Of a stretch of 64,000 nt of DNA, positions 1 through 11,546 are shown piece after piece (positions within the stretch are counted from its first letter, which is position 1; each line of letters opens with the position of its first letter). The position numbers and the translations under genes were made by a program. Location of the stretch: contig OX578133.1 in the NCBI GenBank assembly GCA_951213105.1, positions 142,119,313-142,183,312 of the forward strand, read 5' to 3'. The notes under the pieces were generated by a model that saw nothing but the letters and a program-made list of their open reading frames with translations, did not search any database and was not told where the DNA came from. The DNA is from Amaurobius ferox. Taxonomy: Eukaryota; Arthropoda; Arachnida; Araneae; Amaurobiidae.

Positions 1-259
1 TGCTGCACAGTAGATCTCCTTTCTGTCGTACAAGATATCTGAGATACCACCGATCACGTTCTTGATTGATGGATTTCGATCCACAGTTCCTCTTTGTAGA
101 CAACGTCTGGGGGTTCTGTTTCCAACTGTTATACACTTTGGATATCTCACATTTCGAGAAGCCAATGAGTTGTTCTGTTCTGGCAATCGTGGCTTCTGTC
201 AAACGGGCTACCCAAATAAGACATTTGTCAAACAGAGACAAATCTGTCGTTTTTCCTAT
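1..259 (-). pseudogene. Tc1-type transposase, N-terminal part, runs off left edge
   Basis: Read on the minus strand from 259, an open frame of 86 codons continues to the window edge without a stop. It begins I-G-K-T-T-D-L-S-L-F-D-K, followed by a helix-turn-helix-like stretch (ARTEQLIGFSKCEISKVYNS) and then NPQTLSTKRNCGSKS and RDRWYLRYL. This order matches the paired-type DNA-binding head of Tc1/mariner transposases, which bind the element's terminal repeats. The usual ATG of the M-G-K start reads ATA here, so the start looks lost, and a TAA lies a few codons upstream. The DDE catalytic part would lie left of the window. A domesticated or still-translated copy using another start cannot be excluded. 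Recognition is by eye. Confidence 0.6.
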
Positions 260-3200
260 TTTGTTCCTCTTCTCTTGGAACACACACCGACAGCATTCTT
301 ATAACGGTGTTGCGATCACTTGTACCTCCATGGTCAACGTAATTTTCATACAGCCGCCTGTGACCTGCATTTATATACATGTTCCCAAGTCTCTAATTCA
401 CTGGCCGGTGTGTATATTAGAATTACATTATGGAAAAATTCGTCTAAAAGTTATCAATCGCTTTTATTTAACTGTACCTCATGTACCATGTGATTTCATA
501 AACGAAATAAGAGTTATTCTTTCTAAAACTAACATATGCGCAAGCAAATGTTTCGCCATACTGATGCCCAGTTAAAGAGCTAAGTCTATTTCGCAAACTA
601 CTGAAGTTTAATGGTAGTTATTATTAGTGCATTTCTTCGTCCTGATCTTGTTTAAGTTCTAGATGAATGTCAAGTTATCCGTGGAAAATGCCTCATATTC
701 TTTAGAATTACAAAAAGTTATATTCTTTGAAAATTAATTAATGCACATGGGAGCGATATATATGTGTACTAGTATATATGCGGATCCGTTACCCTTTCCC
801 GAGAAATTTTCTTTCTCACTCCCCATCTCCCCGTCATCAGGGAACCGTCACGTTCAACATCCATGTCTAAAGATAAATAGCCACACTTTTTTTAGGCTAG
901 TCTTGTGGTTAAACTCTTATCAGAAAGGGAGGGATTCAAGAGTTGGGAGATTTTAGCAATGTGTATATTTAAATACTACTTTAATATTCCTAATTCACAG
1001 CGTAGGCTGGACACTTTTAGCCTCTAAAGTCTAAAGCATGTAAAGATGCGTTTTCGTGGGAAGAATACTTTGAAATGTGTCACTTTAAGTAAGTAAAATA
1101 TAACGATTTTCTCAAAGATACATATATATATATATATATATTAGAAAAATTATTTTAAAATTAAAATAAATAAGAATGTGTTTAAATATTTCCTTAAATT
1201 AGATTTTAAAGAGGGGAGGCTCAACTTTTTAACCTCAATGGCCGTTACGCCTCTGCCAGGTATATGTCAACTAAGTCCAATTGATGAGACATTTTATTCC
1301 AATATCAAATTATCCCCTCCTCATTATATCCTCATACACAATGTAATATCTTCCCAATATCAAAACCTCTCGTGGCACAAAAGGGAAACAAAATAAAGCG
1401 AAATTATTTCCTGTCCCGTTTCAATTCAAGAAATCCTGAGCAATATGCGTAGCGCATGCGCATTTGCAAGTATTCAGAAATTACTCAACGGATTGAAATC
1501 AAGCGTGGTATAACGATAGGTTTTTCGCGAATGTAAAAACGTCGCTATTTTCTTTAATTTTTATCCTGTCGTGTACTTTCAGTATGTGCATGCGCAATTT
1601 TTTTTTTTTTTTTTATATTTCGGAAATTACTCAGATTAAAACAAAATTTGATTCAATGGTAGAATTTAAAATATACACATGAAGAAACGTCACTTGCGCT
1701 TGACGTCATTTTCGTTTGACATCTGCGTTTATTGTTTTTATTGCTATAATATTAGGAAAATGATTGACATTTTATACTTTTTATTTTTATTATTATAATT
1801 ATTATATTTTGAATTTCTTGGATTTCGCAGGCAATATTTTACCATGATATTATATTTTAGAATTTTTTCAGAAAAACAGGCAATTCCATTTAAAGAAATT
1901 TTCTTTGTTAGGCCCCGTGTTATTTATACATCGTGTGGCTAAGCGATTATAGAGTGCCGAATAATCCAATTCATTAATGGTTATCACATATTTCAGATGG
2001 CATGGATGATCTTTAAAGAGTTCAAACACGAGCTGGACCAGACTTTGACACATAATTAGTATACAATGTTCCAGTCTCAAGGCCAAGGATTTTACATAGT
2101 TCTTTGAACCGGAATATGCGTAGTAAATCGCCTGTCTGTGCCTGAAAGCAAAACGTGACGCGAATGAAATTGCGTAATTTTATTCTGTTCTATTGTTAAA
2201 TAATATGTACCCAGTTGTTCCAACGGTTCTATTCTGGTTTAAATTTCATTCATGGGGTGAAAACTTGAGAAAGTGAAAACTAGTCTGAATATAAGAATAA
2301 ATTTAATGCGTTGTACAACGCAAGTACAAATTCTTGTGAGGTTCCAGATCCCAAGCAGAAAATTTGGAGTTTTTTTCTACAATCGATATATTGAACATTA
2401 AATTATATTCAGTGTGATTGCATGTTCTTGTGCCAAATCAACGACTATGAGGCTTGAGTTCGCACAGTTCAATGGTCAGAGTCTTAACTATTTAGCAAAA
2501 GGGTTGCAATTTGATTTGATGCTGTTTTCTCGCAACCAATTTTCTCGCAAGTATAATGTACTGAACTAATTCTTTTATCTGGTACTTGTTAGAAAACTTT
2601 ATTCTATTTGTGTATTCATAGATGGCAAAAGATTGTGGCCTATTTTTATGGCCACGACCAGCCATTGAAACCATGAATTGGCTAATAATGTTACTATTAT
2701 TATTAGTACAAATGCAGTTCTAATACTAAGGGGTATAACTATACGTGGGAGAACGAAAAATGTATTCACCTGAGTGAAACCCCCTTCCCAGTATCATCCT
2801 ATATGTAAATAACTAATCACAGACGGCTAATGAACATTATTTGATGCAACTTTGTCTGTTTTCTAGTCATTGGGAACTGAGCATTGCAGTACCTTATCTT
2901 TTTTGACCTTGGCGCCTTCCCTTGATACATCTTTGCATCATTATATAAAGCGTGCGTGCTCATTTTACCGTTACATAACGGTTCTACATGACATATTTAC
3001 CATCATTATTCATGCTCCACTGCCAGAATGTTCGGCTTACCTTTTCTAAATCCAACGATTAGATGCCTCATCCGAACCTGAGTGTGATACGAAGTGTTGC
3101 GAATTGGCCTTCATCCTTATCACTGTATTGAGATCAGTCTACCTTGTAAGCAGTCACTGTAGTTTAAGAAAGAATTGTTTCTTTGAGTATTTGAATATAT

Positions 3201-4114
3201 TTGATGTATCTTGATATATTTTTTGCAAAGTTTTTTTTATGAAAATTATTTGATCATATGTCGAAAAATCGTATTTTCAACTATATGCCAATGATGAACG
3301 CATTTTGGGAATTGCATTTCGAAGATGGTACTAAAAATAAAAATATAAAATGATTAACAGAATATTTTCTGTTCAGTAAGTTATGTATTCCGAGATTATT
3401 ACTATAAGCATTAGCGTCGCCGAAGAGGGGGCAAAGCTTTGGGTGCCATAATCTCCTCTCCCTAAGAAATGATAGTTGGGGAAATGAGAAAAAAATATTT
3501 GTTTACCACCCATTCCCCCAATATTTTCTTCTGGGGATGCTGCTGCTTATAAGACCAGAGTACTAACAAAGATCGAGCAATCAGTACGTCGCACAATGGA
3601 CCAGAGGCTAAATCTTGAAAAAGCTAGACAAAACTTTATACATGCTGGAGTAGAACTGTTTCATTATTTGCACCGGCATAATTTTATGAGTTGTTGAATG
3701 CGAATGTGATTGTATTTCTTCAAAATTTCGAACGATTCGCTGTTTAAAATAACTTTCAAATGTATTTTTATGTAAATACGTATTTAAATGTATTTTTGGT
3801 GCAATACATATCCTCGATTTGCAAGAAGAGTGACATATCTAAAAAATCCTCGATTTCCAAATATCTAAAAAATTAACTGAAAAATAAGACCCTTTTACTA
3901 AAAGGATGATTAACACTATTACTGTACTCTAATGGTGCGTATAAGTAGTTTTTATGTGACACACTTTCAAATAAAACATGGTTACTTTTAAAGTAAATCG
4001 CTCACAAGCTGAAAAAATAAATGCAAAGTAAAAACTTCGTTACAAACATAATATGAAATATATTAGCAATAACAACCAGTTTCGGAAGCAAACAAAAAAG
4101 AAAAAAAATAGCCT
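260..4114. other. Gene-free stretch
   Basis: No exon-like or protein-like segment was recognised. The stretch holds a short (AT)n run near 1122-1141, a poly-T run near 1600-1614 and AT-rich sequence. A TATA-like box followed by a GC-richer segment sits near 2941-2960, but no transcript can be attached to it. Confidence 0.5.
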
Positions 4115-4128
4115 CCTTCTTAAGAGAT

Positions 4129-4366
4129 TTTTTTCTTTTTCAGATGGCCAGGCACTTTGACCTTCGTCATTCGCCTTTATTACAGCGGCCAGAATGTGAA
4201 CCATTTAGCCGTCTATTGACGTTGCCCCAGGCGCACCAGAGGGGGCGGATCACATTGCGCCCACAACACAAACATCCATGCCTTACGTGGGGCTCGAACC
4301 CACAACGTGGCGGTCGAGCGATTGCTACGGAAACGCTTGCCTTGACCACTCGACAACCACGTTGGC
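4129..4366 (-). repeat. tRNA-derived SINE (family 1), complete, with target duplication
   Basis: On the minus strand the unit starts with a tRNA-like head containing an A-box-like GTGGTTGTCGAGTGG and a B-box GGGTTCGAGCCCC. An unrelated body follows (GCATGGATGTTTG ... GTGCGCCTGGGGC), and it ends in an A-rich tail (CTGAAAAAGAAAAAA). The flanks 4115-4128 and 4367-4380 are the same 14 bases with one mismatch (CCTTCTTAAGAGAT / CCTTCTTGAGAGAT), a typical retroposition target duplication. A second copy of the family lies at 32577-32798. RNA polymerase III promoter boxes are inside the head. Open frames here are shadows of the SINE. Confidence 0.85.
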
Positions 4367-4380
4367 CCTTCTTGAGAGAT

Positions 4381-7139
4381 AAAAGTATAGAGCAATAACA
4401 CAAGAAATATCAAGAATAGTGACCTATCATGTGTGTCAAGGATGAAATCAATGCCATACGAAGACTGTAAATATACAAAGAAAAACTATGGGGTAAAAAG
4501 TTATATAGCAGCAACATCAATTAACTTCAAAAACATGCACTAATAGAAATAGTATTTTAAATAAAAATCTTAAAATTATGCAGTATATTACCAAAATTAA
4601 GGAAAGGAACTGTATTGTAAACTTTAAAAAACATATATAAATAAATAAACATTTGTTCGCATTACTGTGAAATGTAGGAGTCCATTTTTGCAGATACATC
4701 TTGAAATCGACGATATTTAGATGTGTCATCATTCTTGCAAATCCACGATCTGTGTATGCTGTGTATAGTAACTATGATACCTAGTCTGCTTTACTCTGAT
4801 TTGATATGATTCTGTCAATGAATAAAATCTGCAAGCCTTCAAATTACCCACATTCTCACAGCTCTGAGATAGTATATCTCAATAAGTTTTCTGTAATATT
4901 GATAAATGAGAGACTGTTTAAAAACAATAAGAAGCAACGATTTTCAAGCAACAATAATGGCGTTAAAAATCTTTAAAATTGCTATTGAACTGACGATACA
5001 TCAGGCTCACTGCTTTGATTGTCCAACAAACTACGGACTTTGTGCTGTTGTTATTGGTGTCTAATGCTCTGCTGTAATTAAAGTTTCGTGAAAATATAGC
5101 TAAGAATCTGAGTATAACGGAATAAAGTTTCGATCACGAAAATTTGATCAGACTATTTTGGGATTTTGTCGACTGCGATTCGCAGAAGACTCAAAACAAT
5201 TATTTTAAGCATTTAAATTTTATCCAAGAATTTTCATTAAACTCTTTTCCACGATACAGATTAACTTTTTATCTACCTTGCATTTTACATTTAAGCATTT
5301 AAGAGGAAAAATGGGATTTTCATTTTTCGCACTTTGTTATCCCCAAATCCATATAAAGGTGTACATAAACCATATAGAAATATATTATGAATTAATCGAG
5401 AACGTGTGGAATGACTCGAAATTAAGGCCAAAGTTTCATTAAGTAATTGAATCAACCTGATAAATATAAAACTGGGTATTTGTATGACTCATTGAAGATT
5501 TACTTTTAGCAAAAATATTTTTTTGGATTCATCAAAATTCACCTGCGGTTATGAGTTAATGCAAACGTAATATATATTATAAACACACTTTTCGCGCAAT
5601 TTCTGTTACAGTAGTGCCTGTTTGATCCTCTTCTAAGATAATAATGATACACTTTGGAATAAGATTTCGTGATTTTTCTAACAAGTTATTGTTTTCTAAC
5701 CCACACAAATTTGGTACAGTTATCTATAGCTATCTCCCTCGAAAAGCAACCTGACTTGGCCAAAGGGTTAAACCATGTCTTATTAAAATATATCTCCTAT
5801 AAAATATTTTTTATAGCAGGTGATTGCTGATATATTATTTAGGGAGTGAAAAAAGGTGAAGACATGACAGAGAATGGATACTAATGGCATTCAAACAATT
5901 CGAAGGATGGAACACAACATTGTGCAAGTACTGTCTTACATAAGCCCAGCAAAAACAATTACAAAAGCGAGGTTTCAGATACTGTCAATTACCTGTTGTC
6001 ACTAATCAGCGAGCAGTAAATAACCGATATTCATTTGTGATCCTTTTGCAGTTTTGGTATAGCATGCAGTTAATCAATTTATTGAAATATCTTGGTGATT
6101 CCAAATTACTCGTACCTTGCTCTATTGGACAGTGAAAATGGGGGGAAAATTGCTTTTGAATAAGAAATAATCTCTGCTCTTTCAGGTGATAATATCTTTT
6201 TATACAGCGTTAAGTGCTTACTAAAAAAAAAAAACCGGCATCCTGATTGCAGAAGGTAAACTCATTTGGTTGGGGAAAAAAATAAAGGGAGCACTTGCAA
6301 GAAAACTCAGCATCTTTCTTTTTAAAGAAAGAGGCTTAATTTTCTTGCAACTTGAATCAAATGTATAAGTTTTCCATCCGTTTGAATTTTTTCGGGTAGT
6401 TCCGCATTCTATCTTCTGTTTTGAGGGAGTTAAAGGATTTGGATTTACACACATACCATCATTTTTTAAATATAATTTTTAATTGCAATTGCTGCAAAAT
6501 TTACCCTTAGTGGTTATAACTATATATAATTTTCAGTATTTGTATCAGAATCTCCATTGCAATGGTCGTTTAATCAGTGTGAGAGTGCGATGAATAGCTA
6601 TATAAAAATATGAAGAAGGTACGAAAATGTAAATTGAACAAAACAAGAGATCATTTCATGTTCCAAACCAAATTAGTAAAACGCGAAACACTTTGTTTTT
6701 AGACATTCTGTGGGAAATTAGAAATGAGGTAATGTTATGTATTGACTATTGAAGCGTGCACCAAGATGTATTATACTCAAAACTCAGACTTAAAATTGAT
6801 TTTTATATCCCCCTACTGCTTCTTCAGCATTAATGTTATCCCAAATACTCAAATAGATAAATTTCTAAGCTACAGAATGTAATTTATGCCATTGCTACTT
6901 TGCATATCACATCATATTTGCATATCATTGCTCATTAAACTATTGGAATGCAATTTTGTAGTACCACAATTTAAAAGTCTGTAATTGCATGTGCACTAAC
7001 TACAGCAACTAACAAACTCAAAACACTCAGTTTGACAAGAAAAATTACATATTTACTTCCTAAAGTACAATTAATAGATAAGCAAAATATTGGAGAGAAT
7101 TTGGGCAAAACTAAAAGTCAATCTCTGACTTAAGAAATA
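4381..7139. other. Gene-free AT-rich stretch
   Basis: No coding exon, RNA gene or clear repeat boundary was recognised. Open frames in it are short and have no recognisable residues or splice context. Confidence 0.5.
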
Positions 7140-7272
7140 AACAAAATTACCCTTTTAGTACTTATTGCAGCCTCCTTTAGCTTTTAAAACAGCTTCAGTA
7201 CGATTTGGCATAGAACCAATTAGATTTTAGCAGTTGTTTTGTGTAATGTTATGTTGTGCCATTCTTTTTCGA
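7140..7272 (-). pseudogene. Tc1-type transposase C-terminal remnant
   Basis: Minus-strand translation gives EWHNIT, then TTAKI, then (after a stop) LCQIVLKLF and LKEAAI. This corresponds to the last 35 or so residues of Tc1 transposases (EEW-x-I ... L-I-x-S-M-P-x-R ... A-V-x-x-A-K-G-G). Stops and small shifts show it is dead. It abuts the foldback repeat at 7273-7732 on its upstream side, so the transposase was probably split by that insertion or recombination. The Tc1 remnant at 22051-22900 breaks off at nearly the same protein position next to the same repeat type. Confidence 0.55.
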
Positions 7273-7732
7273 CGTAAGTAGAGGAAGATGAGGAGTTCAC
7301 CGGCAGTGGCGGAGAAATGCAGAGCGCAGAGCAAAATGACCGCCATCTTGGATTTTGTAATCTTAGAGGGTGGTATTTTTTGAAAAATGTAAAAATTTTT
7401 TGTGTTTTCATTTTCGAGAAATTATTTATGATCTTCTACGAGGGGTATTTTGAAAAAAAATGAATAAAAAAAATGAGTTTTTAAAAAAATTAAAAAAGAC
7501 CTTTTTATTAATTTTATGTTAAAATATTTTCGTAGAAGATCGTATGGGGTACTTTCTGGAAATGATAAAAAATATTTATTTTTTCTTTCCAGAAACTATT
7601 TTTAGATAGAAAATATTTATTTTTTCTTTCCAGAAACTATTTTTAGATAGAAAATATTTATTTTTCTTTCCAGAAACTATTTTTAGATGGCGGCCATACA
7701 TACCACCTATTCTAGTGAACCAGCAATTCTTG
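7273..7732. mobile_element. Foldback/MITE-like element with diverged inverted ends
   Basis: The left end reads GTAGAGGAAGATGAGGAG, then TTCACCGGC and later CCGCCATCTTGGATTTTGTA. The reverse complement of the right end reads GTAGTCAAGAATTGCTGG, then TTCACTAGAA and GGCCGCCATC. The two ends therefore form long diverged terminal inverted repeats. The same end sequence occurs at 21950-22035. The interior is extremely A/T-rich and contains a 41-bp tandem triplet. There is no coding capacity, so it would be non-autonomous. Class is unknown, and the boundary is judged to within a few bases. Confidence 0.5.
7567..7689. repeat. 41-bp tandem repeat, 3 units
   Basis: Three near-identical units of 41 bp (core TTTCCAGAAACTATTTTTAG) follow one another; the third is one T shorter and ends in GATGG. 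It lies inside the foldback element at 7273-7732. Confidence 0.9.
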
Positions 7733-8594
7733 ACTACTAAGTTTCTCACTCTTTTATGGCTATAAATGGATATATAGTATATCTAGAGAATAATTCTGAG
7801 TAATTTGACGGTTTTAACTAGTTTCTGGGCGAATTTGATGATTTTTATGCCCATTTTAAGAATCCCTATAAAGTGTGTTTTCGTGTAGAATTACAGGTAT
7901 TTGGACGTGCTTTGTAATGGGGATGCATGTTTTTGTACGGGTTCTAGATGTTAAGGGGTTTGTTTAGCGTGTATGAGTTGTGTATTTGGGGAAGAGAGAG
8001 GGCGAAAGGGGGGGGGGGTGATCTTGAAAAGTTGCGTGTTATTCAGGAGGGTGCTAAATTTAATGTTCTAGCGCTTGCGATGGAGTGTGTGTTGTGCTAT
8101 ATATGATTATGACTATGTGATATGTGATTGTACTAAGGTGTATTGCGTAAGGGTTGTGGATTCTAAGACATTTTTCCCTACGAAGAGATTTTCTTTCATG
8201 GACTTAGTGTAAACATTTATGCTTAGAGATTCGCTTAGAAGGGGATTTTATGCAAGTTACATTGATTTTCAGTGAGTGTGTAGGGATATTTAATGTGTGT
8301 TTTTTCTATGCTAAGGGGATATGGGGATAATTTACATGTAAAAGGGATTTTCTGCTTAACTTATTTTAAAGGTCGGGTGGAAATTATTTCATTAGAATCT
8401 ATTATTTTTAGGATGTGATGGGGTTTTTAATATAACTTAATGAGTTTGAGTAGTATGAGAATCTTTAAAATGTATCGATTACGATTATTAAAAGGATATA
8501 ATCGATTGCGATTATGAATGACCTGCCTATTTTTATCGGATTAGTGCGTGCAATGATGTTAACGTGTACTCGGTTTAACGGTAACCTTGATATA
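7733..8594. other. Gene-free stretch, locally G-rich
   Basis: T/G-biased sequence with a run of nine or more G near 8010. No gene, RNA or repeat boundary was recognised. Confidence 0.5.
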
Positions 8595-8861
8595 TGTTAG
8601 TTTTAGCAGAGATGGTGGATGTTATGGTAAATAGTAAACATTACGACTATATTAGACAGAATTATATTTACACGAAAAGAAATAAATCATGTAACATCTC
8701 ACACAAACATACAAAAAAACAAAAGCGCGGCTACATAAACATCAAACAAAAACACCACCCGGCCTTTGCCATTCTGACAACACAAGAAAGAGTGTTGCCA
8801 TTACAAACATAAGTAATGTTGCAATATGGGCTTGGGCACAACTAATAGCATATTTCTTACA
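8595..8861 (-). repeat. 3' LTR of the Copia element
   Basis: On the minus strand this 267-bp segment starts TGTAAGAAATATGC directly after a purine-rich tract (GGGGGAG) and ends ...CTAACA, giving the canonical TG...CA termini. The pol stop codon overlaps its first bases. No 5' partner LTR is visible in the window, so the far boundary is inferred from the TG/CA rule only. Confidence 0.6.
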
Positions 8862-9891
8862 CTCCCCCTTGTATAAGCCCATTTTGTACAGTTCCGTTTA
8901 TTCTGAAAAGTCCCATTTCATTTAGGTGAGTGTTCATCTTTTTACTTCCTAGTATCTTCGTCAACATAACTGCAAGATTGTTTCCTGTAGGGATGTACTC
9001 AAAAATCAGCTCATTTGCTTCAACTTTCTCTCGAAGAAAGAAATGTCGAAGATCTATGTGCTTGTTTCTCTCTGATGTCACCTGATTTTTCGCTAAGGAG
9101 ATAGCACCCTGATTGTTCACGTGTATATTTCGCAACCAAAGAATTTCCTTCGCAGTATGACACATCGCTATGTATTCTGCTTCCACTGTTGAGAGCGCAG
9201 TTGACCGTTGCTTCTTACTACACCAAGAGATTGTTGTACCCGCTAACTGAACCGCATAACCACTGAAGGATCGTCTATCACTTTTGTCTGTGGTCCAGTC
9301 AGCATCACAATACACGGTCACACTTCTTCCTGTTTTTCCGAATATTAGGCTGTAGTCTTTTGTCTGCTTTACATATCGTAATATATGCTTGACACCGGTC
9401 CAATGTTCTTTACTTGGCCTATTACTGAACTGGCTCATGTACGTCGTAGCTAAGTCTAGCCTCGTGCCACCAGCTAAATACAAAAGCCCTCCAATAGCTT
9501 GTCGATATCTGCGTGAGTCTTCAGAGATCATTACTTCGTCATTTGATGATCGACTGAATTCCATTCCAGGGTCCAAAGGTGCTCCCTTACAATTAGTCAT
9601 AGCGAAGGTCGTCAACAGTTCAGTTGCGTATGCTGATTGGTCTAGGGTGAGTGTCCCATCGTCATGATATTCAGTCTTCATAGATAATATGTGGTTAACT
9701 TTTCCTAAGTCTTTTACTTCGAAGACCCTATTTATCTTGGATTTGAATGATTGGATGGTTACGTCATCGTTTGAAAGAATGATAAGATCGTCAACGTAAA
9801 CTCCAATAATTAAGTCATGTTGTTTAGTGAAATAAACACATGGATCTGCTTTTGATCTTTTTAGTCCGATTGATTTCAAGAACTCGTCCAA
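8857..9891 (-). CDS. Copia pol: reverse transcriptase C-terminal half and RNase H
   Basis: 344 open codons from an internal Met. Near residue 30 is the reverse-transcriptase catalytic YVDDLII (two Asp binding metal). Near 130-150 is the conserved RQAIGGLLYLAGGTRLDLA segment. Near 195 starts RNase H with YCDADWTTDKSDRRS, then SWCSKKQRSTALSTVEAEY (Glu of the active site) and ending KHIDLRHFFLREKV. This is the longest open frame in the window. It copies the element RNA into DNA and removes the template. The upstream part of the same domain (9892-10353) is in frame except for a TAG near 9940, so this is a fragment of a longer polyprotein. Confidence 0.9.
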   Translation of the reverse strand: MDEFLKSIGLKRSKADPCVYFTKQHDLIIGVYVDDLIILSNDDVTIQSFKSKINRVFEVKDLGKVNHILSMKTEYHDDGTLTLDQSAYATELLTTFAMTNCKGAPLDPGMEFSRSSNDEVMISEDSRRYRQAIGGLLYLAGGTRLDLATTYMSQFSNRPSKEHWTGVKHILRYVKQTKDYSLIFGKTGRSVTVYCDADWTTDKSDRRSFSGYAVQLAGTTISWCSKKQRSTALSTVEAEYIAMCHTAKEILWLRNIHVNNQGAISLAKNQVTSERNKHIDLRHFFLREKVEANELIFEYIPTGNNLAVMLTKILGSKKMNTHLNEMGLFRINGTVQNGLIQGGV

Positions 9892-10353
9892 GCGAACATT
9901 CCACTCTCTTCCTGATTGATGTAGACCATACAGACTCTTCTATAACAAACAAGCATATCTCTTTTCATCCGCATCTGTGCACATCGTAGGTAGTTCCATG
10001 TATATGGTCTCTTTTAATACTCCATTCAGGTAAGCTGCTGTGATGTCCAGCTGATGAACTTTCCAGCTACGCTCCACTGCGAGTGCAAGCAAAGTCCTAA
10101 TAGATTTTATCTTCACAACTGGTGAAAAAGTTTCATTGAAATTAATTCCTTCTACTTGTGTGAAACCATGGGCAACAAGCCTGGTTTTGTACCTTTCTAA
10201 TTTGCTATCTTTGTCAAACTTCCTTTTGAAAACCTATTTGCTTTTAACTATTTTTCTTCATATGTTCTTAATTGCATATGTGTCATGTCACTTGTTTTGG
10301 CTTCTTTGTTGCCAACCGTTCTGAATGTCTTGATGTTGATGGACCACCTAATG
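9892..10353 (-). pseudogene. Copia pol: reverse transcriptase N-terminal half, interrupted
   Basis: Minus-strand translation gives YKTRLVAHGFTQVEGINF, NETFSPVVKIKSIRTLLALA, VHQLDITAAYLNGVLKET and, after one TAG, KSLYGLHQSGREWN. It joins in frame to the 9891-8857 segment. These are the hallmark blocks of the Copia RVT_2 domain (first catalytic Asp in QLDITAAYLNG). The TAG and degraded sequence near 10240-10350 show loss of function. Confidence 0.8.
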
Positions 10354-10866
10354 TCATTGTATTTTTAGAGGATGGAACGAATGAGGGGTGTTTGTAAGAG
10401 TTGCATCTTGCATACTTGTTACATCTTGCATACTTGTTACATCTTGCATACTTGTTACATCTTGCATACTTGTTACATCTTGCATACTTGTTGAGTCCAA
10501 GTTTACAATTTCATTCGTTATTGTGCTCGTCGGTGGAGTTATATCAATCTCCCCCTCACCATCAGCTTCAAAACTCCAACTCTGTGCATCATTACTTTCT
10601 TCATTTTCAATGTGAATTATAGCAGTATCTTCGATATTGTGGCTTTCTACGTCTTGAAGAGAATTCGATTCTTTCTTGCAGGGAAATACATTTTCTTCAA
10701 AAATTACATTCCGGCTGACAAAGAAAGTATTACGCTTCATGTCCCACAACTTATAGTCTATAACTCCATCAGGATAACCCACAAATATGCACTCTATAGA
10801 TTTGGGGTCTAATTTACTGTGTTTGTGTCTGCGATTCACCACACTCCATGCCTTGCAACCGTACAC
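10354..10866 (-). CDS. Copia pol: integrase C-terminal region and linker with SMQDVT repeats
   Basis: 170 codons. The first 60 residues (YGCKAW, KLDPKSIECIFVGY, YKLWD, FFVSRNVIFEE) are the conserved Copia segment after the integrase core. The rest is an acidic linker toward the reverse transcriptase. Near its end the hexapeptide S-M-Q-D-V-T is repeated five times (last unit ends in A), from an 18-bp DNA tandem at 10404-10493. Linkers tolerate such expansion. A stop separates it from the integrase core at 11005-11546. Confidence 0.8.
   Translation of the reverse strand: MYGCKAWSVVNRRHKHSKLDPKSIECIFVGYPDGVIDYKLWDMKRNTFFVSRNVIFEENVFPCKKESNSLQDVESHNIEDTAIIHIENEESNDAQSWSFEADGEGEIDITPPTSTITNEIVNLDSTSMQDVTSMQDVTSMQDVTSMQDVTSMQDATLTNTPHSFHPLKIQ
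10404..10493. repeat. 18-bp tandem repeat, 5 perfect or near-perfect units
   Basis: Unit CATCTTGCATACTTGTTA on the + strand, five head-to-tail copies, the last with one changed base. The unit is a multiple of three, so the reading frame of the Copia linker is kept (five SMQDVT repeats). Confidence 0.95.
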
Positions 10867-11004
10867 TCTTAGATGATCAAGTGAGGTTTCTTTTCCAAAC
10901 CATAGTGCTTCGGGAGCATTTCCTTCAATAGATTTGGAGGGGCACTTGTTCCTAATGTAACTTGCTGTACATACTGCATCAGCCCATAGAATTCTTTTAA
11001 GTCC

Positions 11005-11546
11005 TCATTCGATTAGCAGACATCTAGTCATATCCAACAGTGTCTGATTCATCCTTTCGGCGACGTCGTATGGCTGTGGGGTATCGGGAACTGTTAGTTG
11101 TCTTCGTATTCCATACTTAAGTAGATAGTCATTAAATTCTTTGCTATCATACTCACCGCCGTTATCGCTTCTCAGCGTTTCTATCTTGCGCTTATGGAGG
11201 TTTTCAACCATCCGCCTATATTCATCAAATTTACTAAGGACATCGCTTTTTGCCTTCATTGAATACGCAACTGTATATCGAGAGTAGTCATCAATAAAAG
11301 TACAAAGTACTTTGATCCACCCGCTGATGTTGGTTTTATTTTTCCAACTACGTCAGAATGGACTAATTCTAATACTTCTTTTGCTCTGGTAGCATTACCT
11401 TCTGGAAAACTTCGTTTCTTCATTTTTCCCATCATACAGATAGAACATGTTTCTTGGGAATCTTCGGTCGATTTACAATGCTGTGCTCTACTTCTTAACT
11501 GTTTTATGGCATTATGATGGAGGTATCCAAGTCGGCGATGCAACAA
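11005..11546 (-). pseudogene. Copia pol: GAG-pre-integrase, zinc-binding region and integrase core
   Basis: Two overlapping frames, 11546-11256 and 11259-11005, give one protein after a frameshift. The first has HRRLGYLHHNAIKQL and C-x2-C (CSICMMGK) of the zinc-binding head, then VHSDVVGKI (first catalytic Asp) and GGSKYFV. The second continues with RSDNGGEYDSKEF (second Asp) and AERMNQTLLDMTR (catalytic Glu). All three DDE residues are therefore present, but the frameshift near 11256-11280 and a stop near 11000 disable it. Confidence 0.85.

Noticed and set aside
66..575. 169-codon + frame at the left edge
   Set aside because: Its first half is the antisense of the Tc1 transposase remnant; the remainder is unrecognised and lacks coding character.
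2941..2990. TATA box and initiator of a gene
   Set aside because: No exon downstream could be recognised, and the motif is expected by chance in AT-rich DNA.
4144..4403. Overlapping open frames of 66-84 codons on both strands
   Set aside because: They are translations of the tRNA-derived SINE and its flanks, not genes.
9389..9667. 92-codon + frame
   Set aside because: Antisense shadow of the Copia reverse transcriptase.
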